Source: Sphingobacterium phlebotomi
Lineage (GTDB): Bacteria > Bacteroidota > Bacteroidia > Sphingobacteriales > Sphingobacteriaceae
Assembly: GCF_008180195.1 (NCBI RefSeq)
Contig: NZ_VTAV01000003.1
Span: forward strand, 367,827 to 431,826
Length of the DNA: 64,000 nucleotides
Direction: 5' to 3'
Part shown: piece after piece, positions 27,601-37,900 of the stretch
How the letters are laid out: each line of letters begins with the position of its first letter
Position numbering within the stretch: the first letter of the stretch is position 1
Made by a program: the position numbers and the translations under genes
The notes under the pieces: generated by a model
What the model was told of the DNA's origin: nothing
The model's input: only the letters and a program-made list of their open reading frames with translations
Database searches by the model: none

Positions 27601-28241
27601 TGGCGCGTGCACTAAAGGTATTGCATGACGCTCGTGAGCTTCCACATGAAATCTATGTAGGAACAAAATCTTGGTTTTCGGCTTATTTGGAATGGATCAT
27701 GACACATCCTTACGGTTTACAGGAAAGAGATACGAAAAACAACCATGCAGCCTGCTGGGTCCTGCAGGTTGTAGCCTTTGCACAGTATATTGGAGATGAG
27801 GAGGCGTTAGCCTTTGCAAATGAAAGATATCGCTCCGTTTTGTTGCCTAATCAAATGGCAGATGATGGGAGCTTCCCATTAGAATTGGAACGGACTAAGC
27901 CTTATGGTTATTCGCTGTTTAATCTAGATGTCTTTGCGGGTATATGTTATATGTTAAAAGAGGATGATACGACCATCCATACTTTTCAATTTGGTGAAAA
28001 GAATCTCGAAAAGGCAATACAATTTATGGTGCCTTATGTCAAGAGCAAAGTGTCTTGGCCTTTTGGTAAAGATGTCATGTACTGGGATAATTGGCCTATA
28101 GCCCATCCATTTCTACTTTTGGGAAGCACCATGTTCGAGCAGCCACAATGGCTGCAGTTATGGGGTCAATTACCCTTGGATTACAATGAGCTAGAGGTAA
28201 AACGCAACTCCCCAATTCGTCATCCCTTACTATGGATGTAA
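24669..28241 (+). CDS. GH2 glycoside hydrolase fused to an alginate-lyase-family domain
   Basis: A 1190-residue exported enzyme with a signal peptide ending near KVVAQ. Residues about 25-320 are the GH2 sugar-binding and immunoglobulin-like domains and about 320-620 the TIM barrel. Acid/base E427 lies in GLGNENDWPG and the nucleophile E511 in HVEWGGDS. Residues about 620-830 are further beta-sandwich domains. From about residue 857 a second module begins, containing DYWWPDPNNPEGPYIRKDG, NLVMRLGDIVGTLVSAWELT, ERDTKNNHAACWVLQV and DDGSFPLELERTKPYGYSLF. This is the alpha-toroid pattern of the alginate lyase family (PF05426). One polypeptide thus combines a hydrolase and a polysaccharide-lyase-like toroid. 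The neighbouring GH88 would act on the unsaturated uronate ends a lyase makes. Confidence 0.88.
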   Translation: MIMVRKFLWLFVLIGIAPGLKVVAQEQHRLLHGWEFVQGDLGDIWEGVRPVPKGAPETLPIWEKITLPHSYNAIDAVHPEKNYYQGPAWYRTYLDIENPYLDGRTILHFEGAGQKSEVYVYQEKVGEHVGGYDEWYVDITDAVAQFSKTDVAKHFNGRVPILVRTDNSRDVEMIPSDLSDFNVYGGLYRYVNLCYVPKLSARYLFADTKLTDIDGMVALRAQLWNPDEVSIADIHTTIKDQSGKIVAQQHTSVQLQTGSEFQMLGDIRVQKPNRWSPDDPYLYTLEVAVIQGVDTALISERIGFRNFEFVRSGPFNLNGKRLLLRGTHRHEDHAGVGPAMTEEQIWKEMRMMKEMGVNFIRLGHYQQSRIVLDACDSLGILVWEEIPWCRGGLGGPVYQQQAKRMLTNMIQQHFNHPSIIIWGLGNENDWPGDFDEFDQQKIRTFMKELHDLSHQLDDSRKTAIRRCDFCKDIVDVYSPSIWAGWYRGVYTDYKKASRNEFERVDHFLHVEWGGDSHAGRHSETPDAGLSEVMRSTTADERAGDASLYGGPSRVSKDGDWSESYMVNLIDWHLKEQETMPWLTGTAYWPFKDFSTPIRPENPVPYMNQKGVVARDFKKKESYYVFQSYWAEKPMIHIYGHNWPVRWGNEGQERMVKVYSNCQEVELFLNGESLGKRKRDSQDFPAAGLRWMVKFKTGENKLEAIGYKNGLTIRDLLVQEYQTESWGKPVRVALEVLEEQQDTLLLEAQLFDENGVRCLDASNYISFDAVGEGKLLVDQGTSDGSRRLQAYNGRALLLLVRTGKNVVVTVKADSLNTCILDLSHTTVNVRAQVSKRIKASVLKEAEEALTLPPLTVTSSVSPRSAGGKHDFYSEGDYWWPDPNNPEGPYIRKDGLSNPDNFIDHRNLVMRLGDIVGTLVSAWELTRDARYRDASLKHLKAWFIDPTTKMNPSMEYAQAIKGIATGRGIGIIDGIHLVEVARALKVLHDARELPHEIYVGTKSWFSAYLEWIMTHPYGLQERDTKNNHAACWVLQVVAFAQYIGDEEALAFANERYRSVLLPNQMADDGSFPLELERTKPYGYSLFNLDVFAGICYMLKEDDTTIHTFQFGEKNLEKAIQFMVPYVKSKVSWPFGKDVMYWDNWPIAHPFLLLGSTMFEQPQWLQLWGQLPLDYNELEVKRNSPIRHPLLWM

Positions 28242-28374
28242 CAAAATAACGATGTAGAGCGATTTATCCTCTCAAATAAACAATTTCTCTCCCCCAAAAT
28301 ACACAGGAAGGTGGAACTTTGTATGGAGAGACCTCAAATTATAGACGTAAAAGTCCAAGTTAAACCAACATGTT

Positions 28375-31300
28375 ATGATAAAAATTTTAAACCGAATGAG
28401 CAATGGTGCACTAATCATAGGCTACATGCTCTTAACATTAAATTTTGTTTATGCCCAGTCGGCGCGAACAATAAGAGGAGAAGTTCGTTTCGAGAATGGA
28501 ACACCTGCTGTTAACGTCACGGTTAAAGTCAAAGATGGTTCGCAGATAGCAGTCACCGATGAACGTGGTGTCTACGAAATTCAAGCGGGAGAATCAGCAA
28601 TCTTATTATTCAGTTTGGTAGGATTCCAAACACAAGAGGTTTTAGTGGGAGTACGAACGACAGTCAACGTGGTTCTGCAGGATCAGGGGGCTTTGGAAGA
28701 AGTCGTGGTCGTTGGATATGGTACCCAAAAGAAGGTAAACCTCAGTGGAGCCGTCTCACAGATTGGTGGCGATGAACTCGTCGACCGGCCAGTGGCTAAC
28801 TTGACTGGAGCCTTACAAGGAACATTGCCTGGCGTAGCTGTCACGCGTGGAAGCGGTAAACCAGGTAGCGAGGGATATGGTATTCGTATCCGTGGGTTCA
28901 GTTCTGCGAATGCCATGTCTGCTTTGGTACTGGTGGATGGTATACAAATGGATCTGAATCTGATTAATCCGGAAGATGTCGAATCTATATCTGTATTGAA
29001 AGATGCATCAGCATCGGCTATATATGGTGCGAGAGCAGCGGGAGGTGTTATCTTAGTAACGACAAAAAAGGGAAAACAAGGTAAGCCCGTTATCAATTAC
29101 AATAACTATTATGGTGTAAACGTGGCCGCTCGCAGACCGGAACGTTTAAACTCCTGGGACGAACAGATTCTAATTAATGAATCTCGGCTAAATGCGACGG
29201 GAAACCCGGAATTTACCGAAGAGCAAATAGAGTGGTTGAAAAACCCGAACTTCTCTGTGCGTCCAAACCCAACGCAAGATAGGTGGGAATATTTTGGAAA
29301 CAACAATTGGGTGACGGAGGGGATGAATAAATATAGTGGGATGCACAATCATAATGTATCTGTCAGTGGGGGAGGAGAAAAAACGGTTTATAATATCTCA
29401 ACCGGTTATTATCACCGTGACGGCGTATTACGATACGGACCGGATGACAATTCTCGTTATACGCTACGTACTAACCTCAGCACCGAAGTAAACAAATACA
29501 TCAGCTTGGATATTTCCGCTAACTACGTAGGGTCTGAAGTGAATGAAAATGCCTATGGTACGGATCAGATCATCAATCGTTTGTATCGAAGCCGTACACG
29601 CCAAAGCTTATATGTTCCGGAGGAAGATGTAACAGGGCAACCCTACAACGGAGATTTGCAGATAAACGCTGTGGATATTCAAAAAAACGGCGGCGAATGG
29701 CGACGTTTATACGAGTCTTTCACGGGGCGGGCTAATTTGAAAATTAAAGACCTTGTAAAGGGATTAACGGTAGATTTGAGTGGATCGCGTAATCAGGATT
29801 ATTTTTCGTCTGTTCGTAACCGACGTACGTTGATGTGGTACGGACGTTCTACAAATACCACACGCTTTTCTATCCATAATCCAAATAGCACGGAAAACAC
29901 AAAAAATAGGGGATATCTCAATAACCTCCAAGCGGTAGCTACCTATAATTTCGATGTGGCAGACGATCACCATTTTACCCTCTTGGGTGGAACTTCTTAT
30001 GAGGAATACCGTAAGGATGAACTCACGGCAGGAGCACAGTCTATGATCACCAACGACTTTTTTAGCTTAAACTATGGTGATCCATTAACCAAGACCAATG
30101 GCGATTTGGTCGAAACATGGGCAATTGCGTCGTATTTTGGTCGTTTGAACTATAATTTTCAAGAGAAATACTTGTTTGAAGCTTCCGTCCGCTACGACGG
30201 TAGTTCGCGTCTGGCTCCCGAAAATAGATGGAAATTATTTCCGTCTTTCTCGGCAGCATGGCGTTTGGATCAGGAAGATTTCCTGCGTGATAACGGTGTT
30301 TTTGATCAATTGAAATTGCGGGGCTCCTGGGGGCAACTGGGAAATGGCTCGTCTTTGGGTTTTTACGACTATATACCGCTGCTAACCAGTGGGTTAAATG
30401 TGCCGACAAACGAAGAAGATCGATTGGTGTTTAACAATTTACGGACACAGTTTTTGTACCAAAGAGAGTTAGCTTCCGCACAGAAAACTTGGGAAGTTGT
30501 TGAGCAAAGTAACGTTGGTTTGGACATGTCTTTTCTAGAGAACCGATTATCATTTGCCGGAGATTACTACGTCAAGCGTAATAAAAATATGCTGGCAGCA
30601 TTGAATTTACCTTCTATTATCGGAATTAATGTGCCCCGTTTTAATGTCGGGGAGCTGAAAAGTTGGGGATGGGAGTTTGACCTGAGATGGCGTGATAAAG
30701 TAAACGACTTCAGCTATTCTGTCGGATTCAATCTGTCGGATAATCAAAATGACCTGGTGAAGTTTGATGGTCGAAATATCATCAACGAAGGACATGTGGA
30801 GCTACTGGAAGGGTATCCGATGAATACTGTGTGGGGGTATAGAACAGACGGTTACTTCCAGACCCAGGAGGAATACGATCAATATAAGCAAACAGTCTCC
30901 ACACCGTTTTTTCCGAACAATGCCGGGGCTGGAGATGTTAAATACCTGGATTTAAATGGCGACGGGGTAATCAGCGCCGGTGGGGGTACACCAGAGGAGC
31001 CTGGCGATTTAATAAACTACGGAACGACGAACGGACGTTATTTTTATGGACTCAATCTAGACTTTCAATGGAAAGGCTTCGACGCCAGTATCTTTTTTCA
31101 AGGGGTGGCCAAACGTGTATTTTTGATCAATGAAGGTACACTGTCACCTATGCTGGGTACTGCAGATTTACCGTGGACCATCCATATGGATCGCTGGACA
31201 CCAGATAATCCAGACGCTTTTTTTCCGCGAATGTACCAGACGAGTGCGCATAATTATCGACCATCGGACAGGTATATTCAGAATGGAGCCTATGTCCGCC

Positions 31301-31500
31301 TTAAAAATCTGCAGCTGGGTTATACGGTTCCTCTTCGTACACCTGCGATCCAAAAGCTTCGGGTATTTTTCTCTGGACAAGATTTATGGGAATACACGGA
31401 TGTGTTGAATGTATTCGACCCTGAAGTTCCGAACAATGTGTCGGCGACGACCTATCCGTTCTTCCGCTCTATTTCTTTTGGTCTAAACGTAACCTTTTAA
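28375..31500 (+). CDS. susC: SusC-like TonB-dependent outer membrane transporter
   Basis: A 1041-residue protein. It has a signal peptide ending near FVYAQ and a carboxypeptidase-regulatory-like domain at about 30-105 (IRGEVRFENGTPAVNVTVKV). The hallmark EEVVVVGYGTQKKVNLSGAV precedes a plug domain ending in IYGARAAGGVILVTTKKGK. A 22-strand-type barrel follows and ends SISFGLNVTF with the terminal Phe. Together with SusD it imports oligosaccharides made at the cell surface, powered by TonB. The leader of 133 nt upstream contains no recognisable promoter motif. susD begins 12 nt after its stop. Confidence 0.95.
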   Translation: MIKILNRMSNGALIIGYMLLTLNFVYAQSARTIRGEVRFENGTPAVNVTVKVKDGSQIAVTDERGVYEIQAGESAILLFSLVGFQTQEVLVGVRTTVNVVLQDQGALEEVVVVGYGTQKKVNLSGAVSQIGGDELVDRPVANLTGALQGTLPGVAVTRGSGKPGSEGYGIRIRGFSSANAMSALVLVDGIQMDLNLINPEDVESISVLKDASASAIYGARAAGGVILVTTKKGKQGKPVINYNNYYGVNVAARRPERLNSWDEQILINESRLNATGNPEFTEEQIEWLKNPNFSVRPNPTQDRWEYFGNNNWVTEGMNKYSGMHNHNVSVSGGGEKTVYNISTGYYHRDGVLRYGPDDNSRYTLRTNLSTEVNKYISLDISANYVGSEVNENAYGTDQIINRLYRSRTRQSLYVPEEDVTGQPYNGDLQINAVDIQKNGGEWRRLYESFTGRANLKIKDLVKGLTVDLSGSRNQDYFSSVRNRRTLMWYGRSTNTTRFSIHNPNSTENTKNRGYLNNLQAVATYNFDVADDHHFTLLGGTSYEEYRKDELTAGAQSMITNDFFSLNYGDPLTKTNGDLVETWAIASYFGRLNYNFQEKYLFEASVRYDGSSRLAPENRWKLFPSFSAAWRLDQEDFLRDNGVFDQLKLRGSWGQLGNGSSLGFYDYIPLLTSGLNVPTNEEDRLVFNNLRTQFLYQRELASAQKTWEVVEQSNVGLDMSFLENRLSFAGDYYVKRNKNMLAALNLPSIIGINVPRFNVGELKSWGWEFDLRWRDKVNDFSYSVGFNLSDNQNDLVKFDGRNIINEGHVELLEGYPMNTVWGYRTDGYFQTQEEYDQYKQTVSTPFFPNNAGAGDVKYLDLNGDGVISAGGGTPEEPGDLINYGTTNGRYFYGLNLDFQWKGFDASIFFQGVAKRVFLINEGTLSPMLGTADLPWTIHMDRWTPDNPDAFFPRMYQTSAHNYRPSDRYIQNGAYVRLKNLQLGYTVPLRTPAIQKLRVFFSGQDLWEYTDVLNVFDPEVPNNVSATTYPFFRSISFGLNVTF

Positions 31501-31511
31501 AAGACAAAACT

Positions 31512-33170
31512 ATGAAAGTAATAAACAGCTTTATAAAAGCAGTGATGCTAGCTACGTTAATTACCTTTTCGGGTAGTTGTAGCTTAGATCGTTTCCCCGA
31601 AACGGAATTTTCCGATCAGGATTTTTGGAACACGGAGAACGATCTTAAATTTGCAGCCAACCGTTTGTATCAGCAGCTGGATGGGGTACAGTTGGATTCC
31701 CGCGCAGAAGACAATGTGAATCAAACGGTAAACCTGACGAGTAATGGCGCTTGGAATATTCCAAGTACGAGTGGTGATTGGTCCGGTCCGTACGATATGA
31801 TTTTTACGGCAAACAATATACTGGAGAAAGGGGTGCGCGCGTCGGTTGCGGATGAAGTAAGAAACCGATATTTGGGTGAGGCACGTTTTTTCAGGGCTTA
31901 TGCTTATCTCCAATTAGTACAACGATATGGTGATGTACCGCTTCTGACAACGACATTGGATATAGATTCGGAAGAGTTGGAGATGCCGCGTACATCCAAA
32001 GCCGAGGTGGCCGCACAAATTTATGAAGACCTGGATTTCGCAGCAGCTTGGTTGCCTGATTTTGGAGCGTTGCCAGCTACTGATTATGGTCGCGTCACGA
32101 AGAGTACGGCACAGGCACTGAAAGCAAGGGCGGGATTATTTCTCGGCACATTTGGCAAATATCATGGCGAAAGCGGTTATGAAGAACACCTGCAGGAGGC
32201 GGTAGAAGCGGCTTTATTCGTGATGAATCAGGGTCATGTGCTGTTTGCAGATTATGGGAAGTTATTTGTAAATGAGGGAGATGGGCCCGCAAACAAAGAG
32301 AATATTTTTGTTAAAATTTATGGCGAGAGCGTTTCAAATCTGATCCTTGGACATAATTACTCGCGCGATTTGGAAAACGGCCGTGTGGCAGTCACGCGCA
32401 ACTTGATTCGTCAGTACTTGTATGAAGACGGACTTCCCGCGTATAATGAACGTAACGAGCTGAAAGCGAATAGATCATCGTTCTATATCCAGGAAGGAGA
32501 GGAGGAAACTTATAATAGCATATTCGATCGCCGTGACCCGCGGTTAAGTTATACACTTTTTCGTGCGGGTGAACAGGCATACAAAGGGCCATGGATACCG
32601 ACGACTACATTAGGCTCTCGAACGGGATATGCCACCAAAAAAGGATTTAGTGCAGAAGATTGGCAAATCAATAATGCCGGAACGACGGATAAAATTCTGA
32701 TTCGGTATGGGGAAGTTTTATTAATCTACGCGGAGGCAAAATATGAGTTGGACGGTGCGATATCCGATAGTGATCTTAACCGTACCATCAATGCATTGCG
32801 GCGTCGTGTGGGGATGGACGTCGTATTGACAAATGGGTTTGTGGCCACCCACCAGCTGGATATACTGGAGGAGATACGTCGCGAGCGCACCGTAGAACTT
32901 GCCTTAGAGGGTTTTCGGTATACGGATATTATACGGTGGAAGTTAGCCGAGATTCTTTTGACCCAAGATATACTAGGTGCCAAGTACAATGAAATAGATT
33001 GGGAAGGTGCGGACGTTTCCAATTTAAATTTGAATGACGATGAGGTTGTTATAGTCGAAGCAGCTTCTACACGACGCTTTGATACTGCAAAAGATTATCT
33101 TTATCCTGTGCCATTGAACGAAATCTCGCTGAGTGGAGGAAATGTTATACAAAACCCTAATTGGAAATAA
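31512..33170 (+). CDS. susD: SusD/RagB family surface glycan-binding lipoprotein
   Basis: A 552-residue lipoprotein; the signal ends FSGSCSLDRFPETEFS, with Cys as lipid site. SusD family features are DQDFWNTENDLKFAANRLYQ, the TPR-like segment YLGEARFFRAYAYLQLVQRY, and the C-terminal RRERTVELALEGFRYTDIIRW and YLYPVPLNEI. It caps the SusC barrel and binds the incoming glycan. Binding residues cannot be assigned without structure. It is 12 nt downstream of susC and immediately upstream of the DUF4843 gene. Confidence 0.95.
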   Translation: MKVINSFIKAVMLATLITFSGSCSLDRFPETEFSDQDFWNTENDLKFAANRLYQQLDGVQLDSRAEDNVNQTVNLTSNGAWNIPSTSGDWSGPYDMIFTANNILEKGVRASVADEVRNRYLGEARFFRAYAYLQLVQRYGDVPLLTTTLDIDSEELEMPRTSKAEVAAQIYEDLDFAAAWLPDFGALPATDYGRVTKSTAQALKARAGLFLGTFGKYHGESGYEEHLQEAVEAALFVMNQGHVLFADYGKLFVNEGDGPANKENIFVKIYGESVSNLILGHNYSRDLENGRVAVTRNLIRQYLYEDGLPAYNERNELKANRSSFYIQEGEEETYNSIFDRRDPRLSYTLFRAGEQAYKGPWIPTTTLGSRTGYATKKGFSAEDWQINNAGTTDKILIRYGEVLLIYAEAKYELDGAISDSDLNRTINALRRRVGMDVVLTNGFVATHQLDILEEIRRERTVELALEGFRYTDIIRWKLAEILLTQDILGAKYNEIDWEGADVSNLNLNDDEVVIVEAASTRRFDTAKDYLYPVPLNEISLSGGNVIQNPNWK

Positions 33171-33171
33171 T

Positions 33172-33717
33172 ATGAAGACAATAATAAATAAAATAATGCT
33201 TGGCCTTACGTTTGGTTTCACGGCCTGTATATTGACAACTCTTTTTGTTGGCTGCGAGGATCGAGACTATCCCGCAGGCTTATCGGAATATGAACACCAT
33301 TATTATATTGTTTATGTGCCGAATAATAACAGTGCGGTGACGGTGAATAGCGAGCAGACGACGCTATTGGAGCTACCGGTGCAGTTCTATTCAGAATTTG
33401 AGCGTAATTATAATGCGGTTGCAACGTATGAAGTCAGTACGGGAGATTTAGCAGAAACTGCAGTTCCCGCAGTCCGGGGAGAAGACTTTGAAGTCGTCGA
33501 CGAAACAGGACAAGTGCTTAATCCTGTAGAGGGCAAATATCAATTGGTTTTTCCTAATGCCAAGAAAGCACAAGCTAAAATCTATCTCAAGCTTTTAAAT
33601 AATACGGCGGCTACGGGACGGCGGTCTGTTAATATTAATTTGGTGGATAATATCCAGGAACAGTTCCGCGTCGACATTTTTTCTACCGCGTTTAGACGTA
33701 CTATTCAAATCGATTAA
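33172..33717 (+). CDS. DUF4843-type surface lipoprotein
   Basis: A 181-residue protein. The start was set at ATG 33172, one base after the susD stop; upstream in-frame starts lie inside susD. The signal ends LFVGCEDRDYP, a lipoprotein site followed by acidic residues as in surface-exported Bacteroidota lipoproteins. The mature part is a beta-sandwich with YVPNNNSAVTVNSEQTTLLE and YQLVFPNAKKAQAKIYLKLL. Such proteins, encoded after SusD, are usually auxiliary glycan-binding proteins. The family name is an inference from size, position and strand pattern. Confidence 0.7.
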   Translation: MKTIINKIMLGLTFGFTACILTTLFVGCEDRDYPAGLSEYEHHYYIVYVPNNNSAVTVNSEQTTLLELPVQFYSEFERNYNAVATYEVSTGDLAETAVPAVRGEDFEVVDETGQVLNPVEGKYQLVFPNAKKAQAKIYLKLLNNTAATGRRSVNINLVDNIQEQFRVDIFSTAFRRTIQID

Positions 33718-33718
33718 T

Positions 33719-34885
33719 ATGAACAAGTATATATGGGGTCTAATATTTGTCTGCTATTCTTTCTCGGGATGGGGACAATCTCGGCAGGACGAGAAGATCG
33801 TAGCGGATGCGGCGGAGCAGCTCCGTTATTTGGTAGAATATACGGAACAATTGGTACAAGATTCAATACGGGTCTCACCGCGTACGATGGAAAAAGGTGA
33901 ATTGCAACTGGTGCGTAGGGGCGATTGGACGAGCGGTTTTTATCCAGGTGTGCTGTGGCAGATGTTTGCTTTAACCAAGGACAAATGGTGGAAAGACTGG
34001 GCAAAAACGGCTACGGCGAGAATAGAAGGAGAAAAGGACAATGGACGAACGCACGATATGGGCTTTAAGGTGTACAACAGCTTTGGTAAAGGTTATCAGT
34101 TAACAGACGATAGCCATTACCGCGACGTCATTATCCATGCAGCGAAGACGCTCTCTTCGCGGTTCAATCCCACTGTTGGTTGTATCCGTTCTTGGGATCA
34201 TAATACGGATAAATGGCAATTTCCGGTGATCATTGACAATATGCTTAACTTGGAACTGTTATTTGCGACGACGAAGTTAACAGGGGATTCGACCTATTAT
34301 CGGATAGCTGTATCACATGCCGACAAAACCCTCGAAAATCATTTTCGACCGGATGGAGGAAGCTATCATGTGGTTGATTATGAGCCCCAAACAGGTGAGG
34401 TAAAGCACCGACATACCCATCAGGGCCATGCACATGAGTCGACCTGGGCTCGTGGGCAAGCTTGGGCAATATATGGGTTTACTATGTGTTATCGTGAAAC
34501 TGGAGAAGAACGCTTTTTGAAGAAAGCGTTGGCTCTTTTTTCTTGGCTGTCAGAAAGACTACCCGAAGATGGTGTAGCCTATTGGGATTTTGATGCGCCT
34601 ACTATTCCTAATAAGCCGCGGGATGCGTCTGCAGCCGCTGTTATGGCATCCGCATTATACGAACTGGATGATCTGGTTCCCCATAAACCTGCATTGCGGG
34701 AATTAGCTGATCGTATCATGACTTCTTTAACGGAGGACTACCGAAACAAAAAGGGAACTAATCGCGGGTTTCTTCTAGCGCATAGCACTGGATCCAAGCC
34801 CCATGATTCCGAGGTGGATGTACCATTGATCTATGCAGACTATTATTATTTAGAAGCCCTGTTGCGTAAAAATGGAAAACTTTGA
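33719..34885 (+). CDS. GH88 unsaturated glucuronyl hydrolase
   Basis: A 388-residue exported protein (signal ending near SGWGQS) with the alpha/alpha-barrel of GH88. Visible family motifs are GDWTSGFYPGVLWQMF, HDMGFKVYNSFGKGYQLT, VIIDNMLNLELLF, GHAHESTWARGQAWAIYGF and DASAAAVMASALYEL. The Asp residues in HDMGF and IIDNM correspond to the catalytic pair of Bacillus UGL. The enzyme hydrates the 4,5-double bond of unsaturated uronic acids left by polysaccharide lyases. It starts one base after the DUF4843 stop, so the locus is tightly co-transcribed. It is the best indication that the target glycan holds uronic acid. Confidence 0.93.
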   Translation: MNKYIWGLIFVCYSFSGWGQSRQDEKIVADAAEQLRYLVEYTEQLVQDSIRVSPRTMEKGELQLVRRGDWTSGFYPGVLWQMFALTKDKWWKDWAKTATARIEGEKDNGRTHDMGFKVYNSFGKGYQLTDDSHYRDVIIHAAKTLSSRFNPTVGCIRSWDHNTDKWQFPVIIDNMLNLELLFATTKLTGDSTYYRIAVSHADKTLENHFRPDGGSYHVVDYEPQTGEVKHRHTHQGHAHESTWARGQAWAIYGFTMCYRETGEERFLKKALALFSWLSERLPEDGVAYWDFDAPTIPNKPRDASAAAVMASALYELDDLVPHKPALRELADRIMTSLTEDYRNKKGTNRGFLLAHSTGSKPHDSEVDVPLIYADYYYLEALLRKNGKL

Positions 34886-34925
34886 GTAATTTAACACCTT
34901 GGCGTTATCCCGCCATTTGCTAACG

Positions 34926-37900
34926 ATGAAGATAAGCCTGAAAATATCGTTGTTATGCCTCTGTCTGATCAGTAAGTTTTTGCATGCACAACCTTTTGCT
35001 GATCAGGTAAAGTTTGTGCATATATCCACCAAAGATGGTTTGTCGCAAAGTAGCATCTTTGCAATAGCACAGGATCATCTAGATCTCATGTGGGTCGGAA
35101 CGCGGGACGGGTTGAATAAATACGATGCGCATCGATTTGTCACCTATAGAAATGTGCTTTCTGATAGCACATCGCTGTCCGATAATTACGTAACAGCTGT
35201 TTATGAGGACAGTGATAACAGGCTTTGGATAGGTACAGGGCAAGGTATTAACTTGTATGATCGGAAATCTGATCGATTTTTAAGGGTTCCACTTGTAGGG
35301 AGAGGATCACCCGAGCCGTTTATCTATGCTATTGATCAGGACCGTAATGGTAATGTCTGGTTTTGTTCTAGTGCAGGGCTGTTTTTATTAAAATCCAACC
35401 CTGAAAATCAACTACAATGTTTCTTAGTCTTTAATGGTAGAAACATTGCTGGGCATACTTTCCCTCCGGGCTCGGGAAATGTCCAACAGGTTTATCAGGA
35501 TAGTCGAGGTCGACATTGGCTGAGTACGACAAACGGCGTATATGTATTCGAAGGACTTTCTAGACAGTCAACTCCCCAACTTATCTATGATATCCAGCAG
35601 CGAAGGGGAGCATTAAACAGTGCTGATGTCCGTTTTGTCTACGAGATGAAACCGGGAATATTTTGGATGGGCACAAAAGAAGGTGGAATTAATGTATATG
35701 AGGAAGAGAAAGATACGTTTCGTTATATCACAAACGACGGCTCTGCAGGAAACCGACAAGCATCACTAAGTAGCAACGACGTGCGAAGCTTAGTTCGCGA
35801 TAGGCAAGGCGGATACTGGATCGGCACGATCAATGGCTTAAACTATTATGATGAAAAGCTCGGTTTTATTTCCTTCCTTAAAGATCAGTATGATACCTAT
35901 TCATTAGCCGATAATTCCATCCGTCCTATCTTTCAGGATCGACGAGGGTCGATCTGGGTGGGGACATATTACGGCGGAATTAGCATTTTCGATCGGGATT
36001 TGGCAAAATTCCGACATTATGGGAAAAACGGACAAGATGACCATTTGTCTTACAGTGTGGTGAGTGGTATTGTACAGGATCGTCAAGGTGGATTTTGGAT
36101 TGGCTACGAGGGCGGTGGATTGGATTACATGACGACTAACAGACGGGTGAAACGACATTATAAACATAAACGGGAAGACCCGCGTTCCTTGACGAACAAC
36201 CATGTTAAACATATTTATCTGGATAGCGAGGACAATCTATGGGTGGGAACCTACACCGGTGGTTTGAATTTGTTCAAGAAAGACGGACAGGGCTTTGTGC
36301 ATTATAAACATGATCCAGATGATATATCCTCCTTATCTAATAATAACGTTTATTCCATTACAGAGGATAAAGTAGGGAACCTCTGGATAGGAACTTATGG
36401 TGGAGGATTGAATGTAAAGAAAGCGGGAACGGAGGGGTATTTCGAAAGTTACCGATCTACCAATAAGGAACAATATCGCTTAGGTTCCGATCTGATTAGA
36501 ATCGTTTATCTAGACAGCCGTGAAAACTTATGGGTGGGAACAGAAGATGGACTGCATGTTAAATGGGCAGGAGCAGATCGTTTTGATGTCTTTCACCCCC
36601 AAGCGGATAATTCCCATAGCATCAGCGGAAATGTTATATTGAGTGTCTATGAGGATGAAAAAGGGAGACTATGGATAGGGACGTCTATGGACGGTTTAAA
36701 TGAATTTCGATATGCCACGAAAGATTTCAGAAGAATAGGAACCGAGAACGGGCTTCCGGGGAATAATGTTGTGGGAATAGCAGAAGAGGATGGCATATTA
36801 TGGTTGAGTACGAACAAGGGTATTTGCGCTTTCGATCCGTCGACAGATGAGATTGTATCGTATAATTTAAAAGATGGATTGTACGGGAATGAATTCTCCG
36901 TTGGAGCAGTATGCCACAGCCGGGAAGGTGAGCTTTTACTGGGCGGTACACATGGGATTACGGCTTTTTACCCAAGTAAAATCTCCCGTAGTCGTTTCCG
37001 CCCCAAAATGATTTTTTCTGAAGTGCGGGTACACAATAAAGTGCTGCTCCCGGAAAGTAATCAATTATCGAATCAGCATATTTCGATGGCAAAAGAACTT
37101 CGATTATCACATCGGGATAATAATGTGAGTATAGACTTTGCCACACTCAATTATATTACGCCAGAGAAGAACAAATATGCCTATCGTTTGGAAGGGCTGG
37201 AAGAGGATTGGAATTATGTGAATTTCCCAACAGCGACGTATACAAACTTGCATCCGGGAACATACATTTTAGAGGTGAAGGGAACGACAAATGACGGTGT
37301 GTGGTCGGACGAAGTTGGAAAACTTCGGCTCGTTGTGTTGCCGCCTTGGTGGGCCACTTGGTGGGCATATACGACCTATATTGTAACCTTTTTGGTGGTG
37401 CTGCTTATGGTTTGGCGCTTTTTTAATGCCCGAAGAGAATTGAAGTATCAGTTACGTCTAAAACAATTAGAGGCCGTCAACGAGAAAAAGATGGCGGATA
37501 TAAAAGCAAATTTTTATACCCACATATCGCACGAGTTGAGAACGCCTTTAACATTGATTCTAGGACCGGTGCATCAAATGCTTTCGGAAATGGCGGAAAA
37601 TGACCCCCGTCGATCGACGTTACAAGTGGTACGGCAGAATACACAGCGACTCTTGCGTTTGGTCAACGAGCTGTTGGACAGCCGTAAAAATGAATTGAAT
37701 CTGGTACGGCTAAATGTTAGTGAATATCCGTTACTTGATCTTGTTCAAGAGGTGTTGGCTTCTTTTCAGGAGGAGATTCGGGCGAAGAATGTGGTTGTTG
37801 AATGGAAATATAAAGAGCCACTTCCTGTTATTTGGTTCGATTATATGCAAATGGAAAAAGTATTCTTTAATCTCTTGGGAAATGCATTGCGCTTTGTGCC

